NCBI GenBank assembly: GCA_026419785.1
Contig: JAODTK010004365.1
Coordinates: 163,502 to 227,501, forward strand
Direction: 5' to 3'
Source of the DNA: Sclerodactyla briareus
Lineage: Eukaryota > Echinodermata > Holothuroidea > Dendrochirotida > Sclerodactylidae
Length of the DNA: 64,000 bases
Position 1 is the stretch's first letter. Each line of letters begins with the position of its first letter. This document shows positions 23,876-36,451 of the stretch, one piece after another. The notes under the pieces are model-generated. The model made no database searches and was not told the origin of the DNA. It was given only the letters and a program-made list of their open reading frames with translations. A program made the translations under genes and the position numbers.

Positions 23876-25705
23876 TAGGCTAACATTAGGGCAGGGTAGG
23901 AATTTTTTGCATAACGGGGGCTATTTTCAATTTTGTCCCGTCAAAAAAGCCTCCGCAGAAGAGGGCTCGGGGCTCTTTTGACCCACACGGGGCTCTTTCT
24001 CAAATTCTTAGTGTGTTCTTCCCTTTCCCCCCCAACTGTGAATAGCCTACCAGGACGGAAACCTAGCCACCTATTCCATCAATGATAATGAGATGTAGAC
24101 GAACAGAATTTACTATTGTTTCTTGCTTCAATATTTCCATGTTCTCTAATTCTAAGACAAGTAGGCTACGCTTATCGTACGCAGCGCTCCGCTGTGTCAG
24201 GAAAGAGAATTATCATGCTTGCTAACCCTGGATACCGCGAGGACACTGCAGGTGTCACGTACATTCCATAGCCATGACAAACTAGCCTCCGTAGCAGACG
24301 CGGGTTATTCTTGCAAAAGTTCAGTGTGCAGTTGTTGTTCCCAACAATGATGTTATCCACACGCGGACGCTACGGGACTATTCGGTAAATGCCTTGCAGT
24401 GTGTGTTACGGCTATCATGAGTGAGGGAAAGTCACATCTTTCAGTCAACGCAAACGAAGTATACAAAATTTCGTGGGAATGGTACTGGAGTGTCCCGACA
24501 TGGATTGAATCGGGATAGGCGCGATTTGAGATTTGACACACAAAATTCTTTTAGACTCTAAGAGGGATTCCATCATCATTCACATGTGAATGAAGCAACT
24601 TCCCGCAAATAGGACTTTTGGTATTTACAATTTTTTTTTTAATGGCTTTTAAAATTAGGTTTGTCGAGGAGACCCTTTCAGCACTGAAGGGGTTATTTTA
24701 CATAACATTCGTTTTGAAATATTTGCCTGGCATATTTTTCTTTAGAGGGCAATTCTGGGAAAATTAGGGGTGAATCGCCTGTCACCCTCGCTTATTTCCG
24801 ACCCTAGCATTAGGAATGACAAAATGTGCAGTAGTAGCTACGGTATAGTGGATATTAGAATCAAATAGACATAGGCAACGTGGTCGGAACCAGGGTAGGA
24901 GGAATCAATGTTTGCCTTACAGGGGCTCTTTTCAATTTTGTCCTTCAAGGAAAGCCCCCATGGGAGATGGCCTGAGGCTCTTTTGACCCACACGGGGCTC
25001 TTTTTTCAATTCGAAGATGCCATGCAAAAAAGGAATTCCTGAAGTACAGAAAGCAATTGCCCTGTTATATTCTCAGTCACTTTATTGGTGCTGACATTCT
25101 TGTTCAGAATATCTACAATATGAGAGGAAGAGTGAAAAACTTCAGAAAGCCAAAAGGCTTAGCCGTGATCCTTGACTCTTGGTTGACAAACCTACACTGT
25201 ATAGCCCGACACACAAGACAAATGGGAGATTTTATCGCTCATTATGGGCAACATCACGTCTGACAACTTTCCCATTTTTTCCAACCACCCAATAGGTTTC
25301 TGTACCTTGATAAGAAAGCTACGCAATAAATTTCTAGGTTTTCAGACTTTGACCTCGTGACCTCAGATAATCCCACCTGACCTGACCACAAAACAATTTG
25401 GTTTCAATGGTTCATGTAACTCCTCCATTGGAATACCACGTTACTTCATCCATCCTTTTTGCATTTTGACAGAATTCACACCGAGAAGGTCACGACCCGG
25501 CTTCATAGGACTTCATGATTTCCAAAAAACATTCTGTGGCTAATTTGGTTTTTTGGAGAGACCCTTCCAGCACTGAAGGGGCGATTTTGACATGACATTC
25601 ATTTATATTCGTCGCCCGCGTATACTTTTTCAGAGCGGAATTCTGGGAAAATTGGGGGGGGGGCTAATATCGCCCGTCGCCCCCGCTTATTTCTGTCCTG
25701 GGTGG
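23876..25705. repeat. Two interleaved repeat families (A-B-A-B)
   Basis: Family A lies at about 23876-24010 and 24865-25015. Both copies contain CAATTTTGTCC and CTCTTTTGACCCACACGGGG. Family B lies at about 24640-24800 and 25545-25700. Both contain CAGCACTGAAGGGG and GAATTCTGGGAAAATT-like blocks and end in CGCTTATTTC. The order is A, B, A, B with an offset of about 0.9-1.0 kb, so this is either a larger diverged tandem duplication or a composite repeat inserted twice. Confidence 0.7.
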
Positions 25706-26240
25706 ACATACTTTTCATAGGGGCACTTTGTGTTAGCTGTCATGGAGTGAGCCAGAAAAATCACAATATTTCACTCATTTGTTGGTTATTGCCACCAAAT
25801 CCTGATGGTTTGTTTCTTGTTATTCCTCTCACATGAAAATTGCAGAAATTCTGATTCCAATTCGATTTGTTTTACTCAAAGTCCAAATCAAGCATTTATT
25901 TTGGTTTCTGGGAAGATATTATGAATATTTGAGGCTGGTTTAAGAGGCTTTGGGAGAAGAAATTTGGTGAGGGTCGAATGAGCTTCATTCTAGCATGAGT
26001 GTGGGTTGACAAAGCGAGTGTAGGTCGCTGCCATCCCTTGCCCACCCGGCTCATCCCTGGTGTCGGTCTATGGCTGTGCCCTCACAATTAATCCATTATT
26101 TGATTTAATCAAATTTTAGATGCTTATAAGTGATTGATCAAATGCTCTTTATTCGTTCTGTAGGTGATTGTATGTATTACACAAAGGGAGTGCTGAATCA
26201 GTGAATCTCCTGCCACACACGAGAGGATCGATATTTTGGC
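25706..26240. other. No recognisable gene
   Basis: Nothing identified before the start of the tandem array. Confidence 0.35.
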
Positions 26241-26244
26241 CAAT

Positions 26245-29200
26245 TCTCTGGCTGTAAACTGATAACTCGACCCCATCCTGGATGATGAAGCTCATGCTTG
26301 GCAGGTTGTCCCATGATGAGTACAGAACCTATGTTTTTTGTTTTTTGGTCATGTCAGAGGGTCATCTGAGGTCCCAGATGTCAAGAGTCTTAAACCTTAT
26401 CAACCCGATAAGTCGGAGGTGGTGGTGTGTTGCTGTAAATGAAATTTGGTGTTAGCTTTCTATGTGCATCAGTAACAGGAACCTAATGCTTTTAGTTAGG
26501 TCATGTTGATTGGGTCCGAAGACAAAATGTGCAAAGTTAATATTTTGGCCAATTTTGACTTGTGAAACCGATACCTCGACCCACCTTGGATCGCAGTGCG
26601 GTAGTGTCTCGAGACGGTCTCGTCTCGAGACCGGTCTCGAGACCAGCTTTTTGCTGATCTCGCTCTCCGGTCTCGACAACCCGTGGTCTCGGTCTCGGTC
26701 TCGGCCCTTGCTGTTCTCGAAAGTCTTCCGGTCTCGCATCGAGACCAGCAAAATATTGGTGTCGTCTTTTTTCTTCGGAATAATTCATAGGTTGAGCACA
26801 AAATCATCCTGCAATTCATGCTTTGAGCTTTGCTATGAACTTGCAAGTGGAGTGGGCCTTTATGTACTTGGTCAATGTGGGAAACTGCCCAGGGCCTAGT
26901 ACCCAGGGCCCAGTATTTTTGCTAGTTTCAACTTGTTGGCATTCACACCATAGTCCACAGTAGGCCTACAGTAAAGGCAAGGATCAGCACTGGTAACTGG
27001 TTCATTTCCTGTTGCTCATAGAGAAGGCATATATAGTTGGCTCCTTCCTATGGTGTTGCTCGCCCTTTTAGAATGCCTGTATTTTGACAGGGGATTATTT
27101 AGGCATTAGCCAATCAAATTGCTCCGAAAATTGTTATTGTCCTGTTTTCAAACCTGAATATTATCCTGTTCTTCCACGTTTTCGAAGCCGTATTGTTAGG
27201 GCCTATTCAACCTATTTCTATCCATACCCTATATATTGCCCCTAATCATTAGGACAAATGATTGAAAAAAAAGAACTCCGGGCCGTATAACCTGGGAACC
27301 CCGTTTACGTCTGCTACCCCGAACAAAACTCAAGCCGGCACTAAACCTGATACTGTGCCGACGAGAAGAAGTGTTGAATATTTAGTGATTTCCTTCAATT
27401 ACTAATAGTGGGGAGGAGGGAGCAGTAATTGGTAATTAACTTATCTAGTAACTGCCGTAGCCTAAATTACTATCATTATCAATGTTAACTGTGAACATGA
27501 AATTGTTTTCGATTTTTCCAATGGGTTGAGACCTTTATACATTGGTACCAGTTCGCTAAAAGTTGATCTGACACATTCGCTGCAGTCCTTGAATGAGGAA
27601 TTGTTCTCAGTATCGTACAGTATTTACATGTGACATGCACCTGGATGCTTTATTGGCTCTTTGTCATGATTTAGTCAGCCCCGATGTCATCATGTGAGAT
27701 TTTCAAGATTTTCAAGAGCTTTATAGCAAGTCCAGGCCTACCATACCATTATGTACTAGGGCCTATCCCTTCCCCAGTGGGGCATTGTTTGTCCGGGGGT
27801 ATTTGCTATCTGTGATTAGTTGGAAAATGACCAACTTTAAACTGTACTGGTATTTGCTGAAAAGGTCCACAAGTAGAAACCTGGCAATAACACTGAATTC
27901 ACATTTTGACATACAGTGATGTGGGCCTAAACGTTACAGTACATGGTATATGGAATTGGTATCCAATCATAGGACAAAAGCTACTGGTAATACATTTGAA
28001 GGGGTCAAGTTAATGGTTTGATTTTGGAATCTATGGATGGGGCTATGGATGGAGACACAATTGTACCCCACCTGGCCACATATGAGAGCGGGTTCCTGGG
28101 TGGAGGGGGGGGGGGGGGGGGGGGTTTAACATAAGAAGCTAATTGGACTACAGAGAATGAGAGAAGTGATCAATAATTTCCTGGTTTAGGAATCTGTTAG
28201 TCTTCTGAATGCTCGCATGAGGATGCAGAGAAAAATGCTCCCAGGCCAAGGAAGAGGTAGACCAATTGAAAGGTGGGAGGGGGAGGGGCCTTCATCCAGG
28301 GGAGTCGCCGTGCGATTGTTCCTCATACTGTGTGATTGGTGCCATATTCAGTATTGGTTTTGATTGCTAGATTCAGTCTGCTCCTGGCGGGGTCGTCACA
28401 CACTCTTGATTTTTTACATTTTATTTTAATGTATGAGCCATGGGGGGTGGGTGTATTTTGGTTCTGGCTTTCACCGATATACTTGGCAAAATAGAGGAGG
28501 TGGGTCTCACACAACCGGAATGGGCGGGGGCGTGCCAATGCTCACATGGCACCAACCATATAAGATTTATGCTCAGGGGTTAAACCTATTCCTCGTCGAT
28601 TGGGGAGAATGATCGGGAGTGTTTGGCTTGTTTTGCAGATCGTAGAAAAAACGAAATGTATCAATGAGCAGAGGGTGTCGATAGTTCAAAATAGAGCATG
28701 GGGTTGTTTGTTCAAAATAGGCCTACAATAGAGTTCGGACTTTCGAATTGTTGCCTATAACACTATCTTACATTCGTTCGATTACGGGTCTCGGATCTTG
28801 GATGGTCTCGGTCGCGGCTAGAAATTGTGCTCCTTTGGTCTCGGTCTCGGACACCCCCTGGTCACGGTCTCGGTCTCGGACTTAGCTGGTCTCGACAACA
28901 AACACTGCTGGTAGATGAGCTCATACGTAGGTTGTGTTGTTCCCCAGGATACAGGATAAGTAACATGAACCCTATGTTTTGGGGTAAGGTCGAGGTAATC
29001 TGAGGTAACCAAAGGTCAGAAGTCAGAGAACCTTGTAAACACGATAAGTTCCAAGAATGGTTGGTATGATCAGGTTGAAATTGTTGTGTAGTTTTTTGTG
29101 GAGAGTAAGATAATCTTGTATATGGTAGGACCCCCATTGTTTTTGGTATAGGTCGGAGGTGAATTTTGGTTCAAAAATAGAGAATTGTGAAAGTCAATAT

Positions 29201-29560
29201 TTGCCCAATTTTGCCTTTAAACATGATAACACTGAACTTCACTTGCTGGATGAGACCCATTTCTTGGTATGAGTGTTCCCCACGATGATACATGAACCTA
29301 CTGTTTTGGGGGAGGGTCGAGTTCAATTGAGTGTCACCATAGGTCAAAGCCTGAGAATCTTGAAATTCAGTGTGTAGCTGTCGTATCAAGAGTATAGGAA
29401 CCCTATTGGTTGTTGGGAAATTTGTTATTTTGGCCTGTATTGAGCTGGTGCAATCTCCATTTGTTAGCTTTCTGGCTTAGGTTGTCAGAAAGAGTCTAAG
29501 GAATCACTAAGACTTTAGGCTTTCTGGTTCTGTGAGGGGGTACTCTATTAGCATACAAAC
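26245..29560. repeat. Tandem array 1, about 300-340-bp units, interrupted by a transposon
   Basis: Units begin with a TGTAAACACGATAACTCGACC-like block. They continue with GATGAAGCTCATAC, TGATGAGTACATGAACC, GGTCAGAGGTCATCTGAGG and a TTGAAATTTGGTG block. Unit starts are near 26250, 26557 and 29214. The second unit is split at 26593 by a 2.3-kb insertion and resumes at 28908. The array ends at about 29450-29560 with a distinct terminal block containing GTTGTCAGAAAGAGTC and ATCACTAAG. The same family with the same terminal block occurs at 38.7-39.95 kb. No coding function is apparent. Confidence 0.8.
26594..28907. mobile_element. hAT-like DNA transposon, non-autonomous, inserted in tandem array 1
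   Basis: The left end starts CAGTGCGGTAGTG and the right end, on the other strand, starts CAGTGTTTGTTGT. Each is followed at once by a block rich in GTCTCGAGACC and GGTCTCG words (26606-26745 and 28785-28895). Such clustered subterminal words are typical of transposase binding regions. The flanks CTTGGATCG (26585-26593) and CTGGTAGATG (28908-28917) both correspond to the array consensus CTGGATG, which fits a decayed 8-bp target duplication. Removing the segment restores a continuous array unit. No transposase-like frame was recognised inside, so it probably depends on another element. A G run of about 20 lies near 28107-28124. Confidence 0.7.
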
Positions 29561-29599
29561 CTCTCCTGTGGAATTTTAGGTAAAGAGGAGAACAGTAAA

Positions 29600-31740
29600 A
29601 CTCACTCGACTATACACCAGCATATTTGTATTGGCAGGTTCTGCTCAACTCGAATGTCATTCCACTAACTGTGATGCCACTTTTCAATGTCGTCTTCCTC
29701 AGGGGTCATCATCATATCGCAGGCCCTGTACAACACAAAGCGGACATACTGATAGAAACCTCCTATTGGCCACCCCCCGTAAATTCAGTCACAATACTCA
29801 CATGACCACGCTCAGCTGAAAACACTCACTAAACCCCCCAAATTAGTCTGTAGCTGAGATGGTGGCAAATGATAACGCCATCCTAATTTCCACTCTTGAG
29901 AAGCATGCCCCAATGATCAATCAAACGATCAGAGTCGCGCATTCTAACTCGTGGTATAAACAGGACATCCGCAGCGAGGCAATTGCAGCATAATCTGGAG
30001 CGGTCGTGTGGTGAACTACTCGATTAAACTGGTAACGAGAATGTTCACCAACCACTGCAGTTGTGAATGCCAAGATCATCAGTACAAAACAAGAAAATCT
30101 GTCTAGTGCGATACAGAAATGTGGATCCAACCAGACCCCTCTAAGAAGTCCTGCAAAGATTTCAAAAACGAAAAAAGGATGTTCGAATTAATGTCATGCC
30201 AAAACCTTTCTGCGTTTCCCCACAACTAAATCAATAATATTAGGTATATCTTGATACAAACGGCGTTGTGGTGATAACCATTTAACGCTATTAGTTATGT
30301 CATATAAATTTTCGCGCAATTCCCACTAAGAGTTTTAGAACAATATGATACATGCCTCAACTCTCCTCAATGCCTAGATTTGTCGGTCAAGTACTGTGTC
30401 ATTCCATGCTTACGCACGCTCATGTCAATCCTGTTGGGAAGTACATTCTATTGATAAGTTCAGTGTGGAAATTCACTGTCCTATTTCAACTTTACCGCTC
30501 CTCTCAAAGATCTTAGAGAGGGTTGTTGGGGAACAGCTCACTAAGCACTTAGCCCTTAATTAATTGATTGACTCTAACCAATCAGCCTACAGTATAGGTC
30601 AGGCCATTCCACAAACTTTCTTCTCTCAGTGAAGGATGATATCCTAAATTCCTTTGACAATCGTCATTCCGTCATGCTGGTGCGGCCGAGCTCGATCTCT
30701 CAGCAGCATTCTTACCAGAGATCACACACGTATTGAAACACAAATTAGCACCTAACGGGGTTCCGTGATGTTGCCGTTGAACTGGTTCTGTTTCTTACTG
30801 AGTAACAGCCTCAGTGTGTTACTCTCATGGCGCATCCGCATCTATGTTGCTCTACCATATGGTGTTTCCACAGGGATCTGTCTTGGTACCGACATTGTTC
30901 AATCTCTCTATGAAGGCCTTTGGGAGACTATGCCGTTATCGTGGAATTATGTTTCCATCATTATGCTGATAACACACTGCTCTATGTAATTTTCTATCCC
31001 AACTGACAATCATGACGCCTTGAGAGCTGCAGGTAAACCTGAGTTGCGCATTGAAGATATTAGGATTCTCATGCGTATATGAACAACTTTGAGCTTAATG
31101 ATAATGAACGACGTGAAATTTGCTAACCTCCAGGTATATGCCTGTTCCTGATCTATTCGGAAATCAAAATTGGTATTCCATCATCACTGCCCCTCTGTTC
31201 CTTTAAGAACTTTGGTGGCTTACGCGTTATCCTTCTGCAAGGAATTCGATCATATCCTCTGCCTTCAAGACTTGCCTGGCTCTCATTAAAGAGAGATCAA
31301 ATTAACTGTTGCTCTTTGCCTATAAAGCCTATTCTGACAACGTCAAGAAGCTGTCCCGATATATCAGTGACAAATTGACCAAGTATTTCCCTGGCCGTTC
31401 TCTTTGGTTTCCTCTTCCCAACTTCTACTACGTGTACCTCTTGTTAATCTCGCCAGCTATGGTGAATTCTTTTTCTTCATTCTTCTGCTCGTTCATTCAA
31501 TGGCCTTCCTATTTCTGTAAGGTCGGCGTATCTTGTGAATTTTTTCAAATCAAGGCTTAAAATGCTTCTCTTTGTTTTAGGGTCCTTCTCACACTTGTAG
31601 CTTGGTGGCTTTCTTTCTTTTTCATTCTTGTTTAGTGTTCCAATTGTTCCCCAGACTCCCGGTTTTAGCTCAACCAGCTATCTGGCTTGAGGCTATTGGA
31701 ATCTGCATGTCACTCGTATCTACTATCTATCTTCTATCAA
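29600..31740 (+). mobile_element. LINE (CR1/L2-like), 5'-truncated, inactive
   Basis: Starting in the C-terminal part of the endonuclease (frameshifted pieces at 29630-29820), the segment shows the connecting region with LEKHAPMINQTIRVRHS (about 29897-29945). The reverse transcriptase blocks follow: LPLLSKILERVVGEQL (about 30490-30545), VFPQGSVLVPTLFNL (about 30860-30905) and FHHYADNTLLY (about 30950-30985), where the catalytic YADD reads YADN. Downstream come a SRYMPVPDL block (about 31130) and the C-terminal region with FKTCLALIK (about 31265). It ends near 31740 at a G run. Several frameshifts and the lost second Asp make it inactive. Its 5' end lies just after the terminal block of tandem array 1. 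Confidence 0.85.
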
Positions 31741-31919
31741 AGGGGGGGGGGAATCAAACAACCACAATGAACAACCTTTAAACGGCCAAACACACAACAG
31801 AAAATCATAATCTCTGATTAAGATGTCGACCCCAAAAAAAAAAACTTAAGAAACAACACACACACATGATATCACTTGCCCATGGTCAACAGTCTGACCA
31901 TATGTGTAGGTAACCAGTC

Positions 31920-34080
31920 AAAGGTCATTAAAGGGGCAATATAGGCCATTATGTGTAATTTCAAAATGTTATCTCCTACAAATTGTGATGCACAGCGCTG
32001 ATTTCGGCTCATAATGATAATCTATCAGCCGTACCTTCGTGGTGTTCCGGAATTTTTGGTGTGGTCCAGGTCCCACTTTGACCTGAGTGCCCATTTTATA
32101 TGAAATTTCACACAATAGTACTTGTGAATGCATCTCCTCCCAAAGCCTCAATTCATTGTTCGTCAGTTTCTCAAAGTTACATGTAATGTTTCTTGGTAGA
32201 GTGCCATTGTGGGTGTTCCAGAATTTGGGCCCATTTTTGGGCCCTTAGGGCCCGGCTCAGTTTGGGGCCACTAGGGCCCATTATGTTGAATACCACCAAA
32301 ATCTTGTATCTCTGCAAATTTTGTTGCAACACAGTGCCTGATGTTCGGTCATAATGATAGTCTATTAGCCGTACCTTTGGGGTTTCATCATGGTGCTTGA
32401 ACGAATTTCCTCCCACCCCATACTTCATTCATCAACTATCTTCAACGTTACATGTATGGTCCTTGGGTAGAGGGCCATTGGGGTTTTTCAGGACTGTTTG
32501 GCCCAGGGCCCGTTTGTGTCATGGGGGCCCCCTAATGTGACAAGGCAAAAACTTGTATCTCCTGCTAATGTAGTTCACATGCTGATTTTTCGGTCATAAT
32601 GATTGGTCTAATAGCCCTACCTTTTGGGGTGTTCATGATTTTTTGGTTAAGGTCCGACTTGGGCCAGAGCGCCTATTTATAATATTTCCACACAAGGTGC
32701 TTGGATCTCTCCCCCACAAGCTTCAATTGATTTTCTTTTCTTCCAAGTTCATGTAATGTCCCTTGGGTAGAGGGCCATTGAGGTGTCTAGGAATCTTGGC
32801 TCCTGGCCCCCCAGTTTTGGGCCTCAGGGCCCATTATACAAAATTCCACAAAACTGTATCTCATACGAAATTACTTTGCACTGCACCATGCTGATTGTTA
32901 GTCATAATGATGGTCTAATAGCCTGGCCTTCAAGGGTGCCCTAGGAATTTAGGAACCCAAGGCCTGGTGTGGGCCCGAGGGCCCATCTGTGAAACTGCAA
33001 AATGCTCCTCCTCTTACAAGTTTTGTGTCACAGTACTGACTTCAGTATAATTATGGTCTCACAGTCATACTCCGGGGTGTTCAGGAATTTAAATGATCCA
33101 AGGTCCCACTTGGGACCGATGACCTCTTTTTAAAAGAAATTCCATGGGATTCCACACATTGGTACTTGAAATGCCTCTCGTTTCCCACAAGTTCCAATTG
33201 ATTTTTTCTCTAAGTTACATGTAATTACTCCTTGGTTAGTGGTCCATCAGAGTGTTTGTCGAACCTCTGCTCAAGGCCCGATGTGGGCCCTAGGGACCAT
33301 CATGTTAAATCATGCAACTGCTTCTACAATTTTTGATGCCACAGTCGTGTGTGTCGGTCATATGAACGGTCTAATAGCAGTACCTTCAATGTTCTCAAGA
33401 ATTTGGACTGAACCCGTTAGGGTCCCGATGGCCCATCCTGTGTCAATCACGTAAAATGCTTCGCCATCCTACAATTTTTGGTGCACAGTGCTGAGTTGAT
33501 TATAATGATGGAAGAGCCTACCTAACATGCTTTCCAAGATTTCTGGTCCGAGGATCCACTCGGCCCGTACAGCCCAATCTATCTCTCCGGTGTGTCAACA
33601 ATTGTACTTTTTTGGCCCCTCAAAAAACAGTCATTCTTTGACGTCAAACTGTGTCAACAAACTTGGACATAATGTTACTTGTTAATGTTACTTGTTACAT
33701 GTTTGGACTTTTTGGGTGAGGTCAAAGGTTCTTGAAGGGGCAATATAGTCATTATGTGTAATTTCCAAATGTATCTCCTCCTACAAAGTACAATTAGATT
33801 TTCTTGAAACTGTGTTATAATGTTCTCTTTTAGCTGGTTTTCAAATTTTGGATGCAGCATCATATAGGTGTCATTATGAATTGAAACAGTAAGATCGGAT
33901 GGGAAACAAGAAAACGTCATTCTTCGTTGTTGGATGTTGATCAAAACTTGAACCCATGTTCATCCAACCTTTGGGACATCTTGACCATGGAAGGTCAAGT
34001 TCATGGTCATTAAAGGGCACAATAGGCCACTGTGAAATTGCCTTTTTCTCTCTCAATTGGTCATTCTTCGATGGACGTTA
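31920..34080. repeat. Tandem array of about 150/300-bp units
   Basis: Core words recur along the array: TTGTATCTCCTGC (near 31968, 32296, 32545, 32842 and later variants), GTCATAATGATRGTCTAATAGCC (32350, 32595, 32900, 33357), AAGTTACATGTAATGT and CTTGGGTAGAGGGCCATTG (32200, 32465, 32765). GGGCCCATTAT precedes each restart. The spacing is about 250-330 bases with diverged half-units of about 150. A separate word, GGGCAATATAGGCCATTATG, marks the left edge (31935) and recurs at 33737 and 34017. No gene function is visible. Confidence 0.75.
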
Positions 34081-34398
34081 CAGGGGCCAATAGGCTATTG
34101 TTTTGAAACTGCTAACACATTCGTCTTGGTATCATTTGTGGCGGTTTGAGCTACAGCACCATTGGTGCTCTAAGTTTTTTCTCTGTGAAGGGCATGGTAC
34201 TGTACTCTGTGTGATATTGTTCATAAAAATATTACACCCTATTATTGTTAGTAACAAACTATATGCCCACAGTATATGATCAACGTTCTTTTTGGAGTCC
34301 AAAATTGTTTCCTAACGCTAAATTCTAACCCCACAGCTGGATTGCTTTCCTAACAGATAATAAAAAGTCATGAAACATCGTGGGAAATATCAGTCTGG

Positions 34399-34640
34399 CT
34401 TGGTTTAGAATGGGGCAAGGTGAGGTCCCTGTTTTCTCAGTTACGTCCCTTTGACAATAGGTCTATTGCTGTAGAACTCATTGGGAGAGGCTATTAAAAT
34501 GGAGCTTTCCTACTTGCCGGTTTAGGAAGTGGCAAATTAGGTCGTACCCCAAGTTCAATCTTTTTAGACAATAGGTCGCTATTGATGCAGAACTCAATTG
34601 GAAATGCTAAAATAAAGCTTTCCTATTGTGTGCTGGAAAC
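34399..34640. repeat. Tandem duplication, about 114-bp offset
   Basis: GACAATAGGTC occurs at 34453 and 34567. Both copies are followed by CAGAACTCA or TAGAACTCA and by AGCTTTCCTA, and preceded by GGTTTAG. Two copies only. Confidence 0.7.
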
Positions 34641-34644
34641 ATTT

Positions 34645-36257
34645 CGGATTGTTTGGCACATTTTTCTCAGCAAAATGTTTTGACAGGGTGACCTTTTTTA
34701 CCCCTACGGGATTTATTTTCACACCTGAAATGGGAGACGTCGGGTAAAACAAAAAAACTTCCTGGAATTTCTCCTCAACTCTTTATGATTTCAATTTTCA
34801 TTTGCTATTTGGGAAGAATTCCACTTGTCCCCCTGACATACTAGAATATCTGTGGCATCTACCACCAAGGTTAGGTTGGAGTTTAGGGAAACAGACTATT
34901 TCATTAGTCATCTTCATGTTGTCAATTTCGTTCATGTTCAGCATGAATTGGCACCACTAGCCAGTCATCACAGTGATTGATAAGTTGGCATAGCTGTGAA
35001 ATAGTTACTGACTTCAGGCATTCCAGTCTTAGTAATTATTTCATGGAATTGAGCAAACTGGGCATCTGGAAGAATCTGATCCATTAATTGATGCTGCCAA
35101 TTACCGTATACATTCCGCTAAGGCGCCACTCCCGTAATCGCCCCTCACTTTTTTGCAATGTCCAGATCGCAGAATTTGCAACTGTATTGGCTCAAAATTG
35201 AAACAACTGTGTACTAAAACACACATTCAAAATATTGCAGCAGGTTGAGGCAAACAATGTCTTGCTTATTCCAATACAGTGCTTCCACCTCCCCCCCCCC
35301 CCCTTACAACCCCTCTCCACAACTAAATAAAACTACCAAACCATCGTTCCTTCCTGCCGTACTAGGTTATATGCTTGCATCCACGCTGTACTTCGACGTA
35401 CATGTTATAACCGCTGGAATGCTCGTGATTATCGAAACTAATTATACTCTCGGATCGCCCATCCTGAAACTTTGTCAAGCACCCTGGCGCTTATGCGGAA
35501 TGAATATCGGTATGGTCATTTTCAATGATCGTGTTCAGTTAGAAAAAAAGAGAGGAATATCCATCACTCTTTATGTGATCAACTCACGTCCTCCATTACT
35601 ACTCGATACGCCCTAGGCTATGCTGATCTCATACTATAAAGTGAGTAGGGTGAGTAAGACCTCGATACAACAATTAGGCATTTCACCCAGTCTATGGCAA
35701 ACAGAATTTCTTTTTTTGTGCTATTCTGATTAAGCGCTCCTTCGAATTTGTTTGGCAAGCATCCTTGGCAGTGACAGGATTAGTGGGAAATGCAGTTATT
35801 TTTAACTCAAATCCTATGCTGAGTGAGCTATTGAATACTATTTCACTTAATCCTCACTTATCCCACATTGCACTTTGCACACCCGTCCCTCGCCGTGGAA
35901 CATCTGGAACTTTATAGTCCGGGTTGGCAACCCTATCTACATGTCACTCTGTCTGTCGGTCGGTCCGTCAGCTCCCCACGTTATCATCCCATTATCCCAT
36001 TCGTCTTGTATTGAGTATAGGTTTTAGAAATGAGTCGAGGAATCATTAAGCCGTTCGGCTGTCAGGTCATGTGAGTTCCTTGTGCCAAGAGGGGGGAGGC
36101 GACAAATAGTCACATTTCCAATCTTTTGTTATGGCCTGACCAGTGTTCAACTTCAAACTCTATCTCCCAGGAGGGCAGCAGACACTCTATGTCTGTGCTA
36201 GCCACTGAGCTGTACGGTTAATGTTAAGGTGAAATCTGTTTTCTGTATGTTCTCCAG
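34645..36257. other. No recognised exon; one unassigned frame and a terminal-block copy
   Basis: The upstream part of the TRPC4AP gene could lie here, but I found no stretch matching its N-terminus. An open + frame of 123 codons (35245-35616) begins near a C run (about 35291-35304) and matches nothing known. At about 36020-36055, GAGTCGAGGAATCATTAAGC resembles the terminal block of the two 300-340-bp arrays, so an array remnant may end here. Confidence 0.4.
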
Positions 36258-36451
36258 GTCCACAACAAAATCATCTTGCGAGGAGAGGATTTGTGGAGAA
36301 CGGCAGAAAGTGGGGTCCAGAGAGGCTGTCCACGTCAAGAGATTGCAGATGACCCATACATCAACATGTATCAGCAGGAGACAACAACCCACATCAAGGT
36401 CTATCACATGGATCTCCATGTCAGTTTGGGTCAAGAGCACGTCTAGATTTT
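36258..36451 (+). CDS. TRPC4AP: TRPC4AP candidate exon a
   Basis: Preceded by a pyrimidine-rich TGTTCTCCAG acceptor and followed by GTAAGG. It reads openly as VHNKIILRGEDLWRTAESG and onward to a block with QETTTHIKVYHMDL. This lines up with the human QETT...YIFDLFGG segment in the N-terminal third. Similarity is weak outside that block, and the last residues need a frame change. Confidence 0.5.

Noticed and set aside
35245-35616. 123-codon frame upstream of TRPC4AP
   Set aside because: Considered as the missing N-terminal exon but shows no similarity to that part of the protein.
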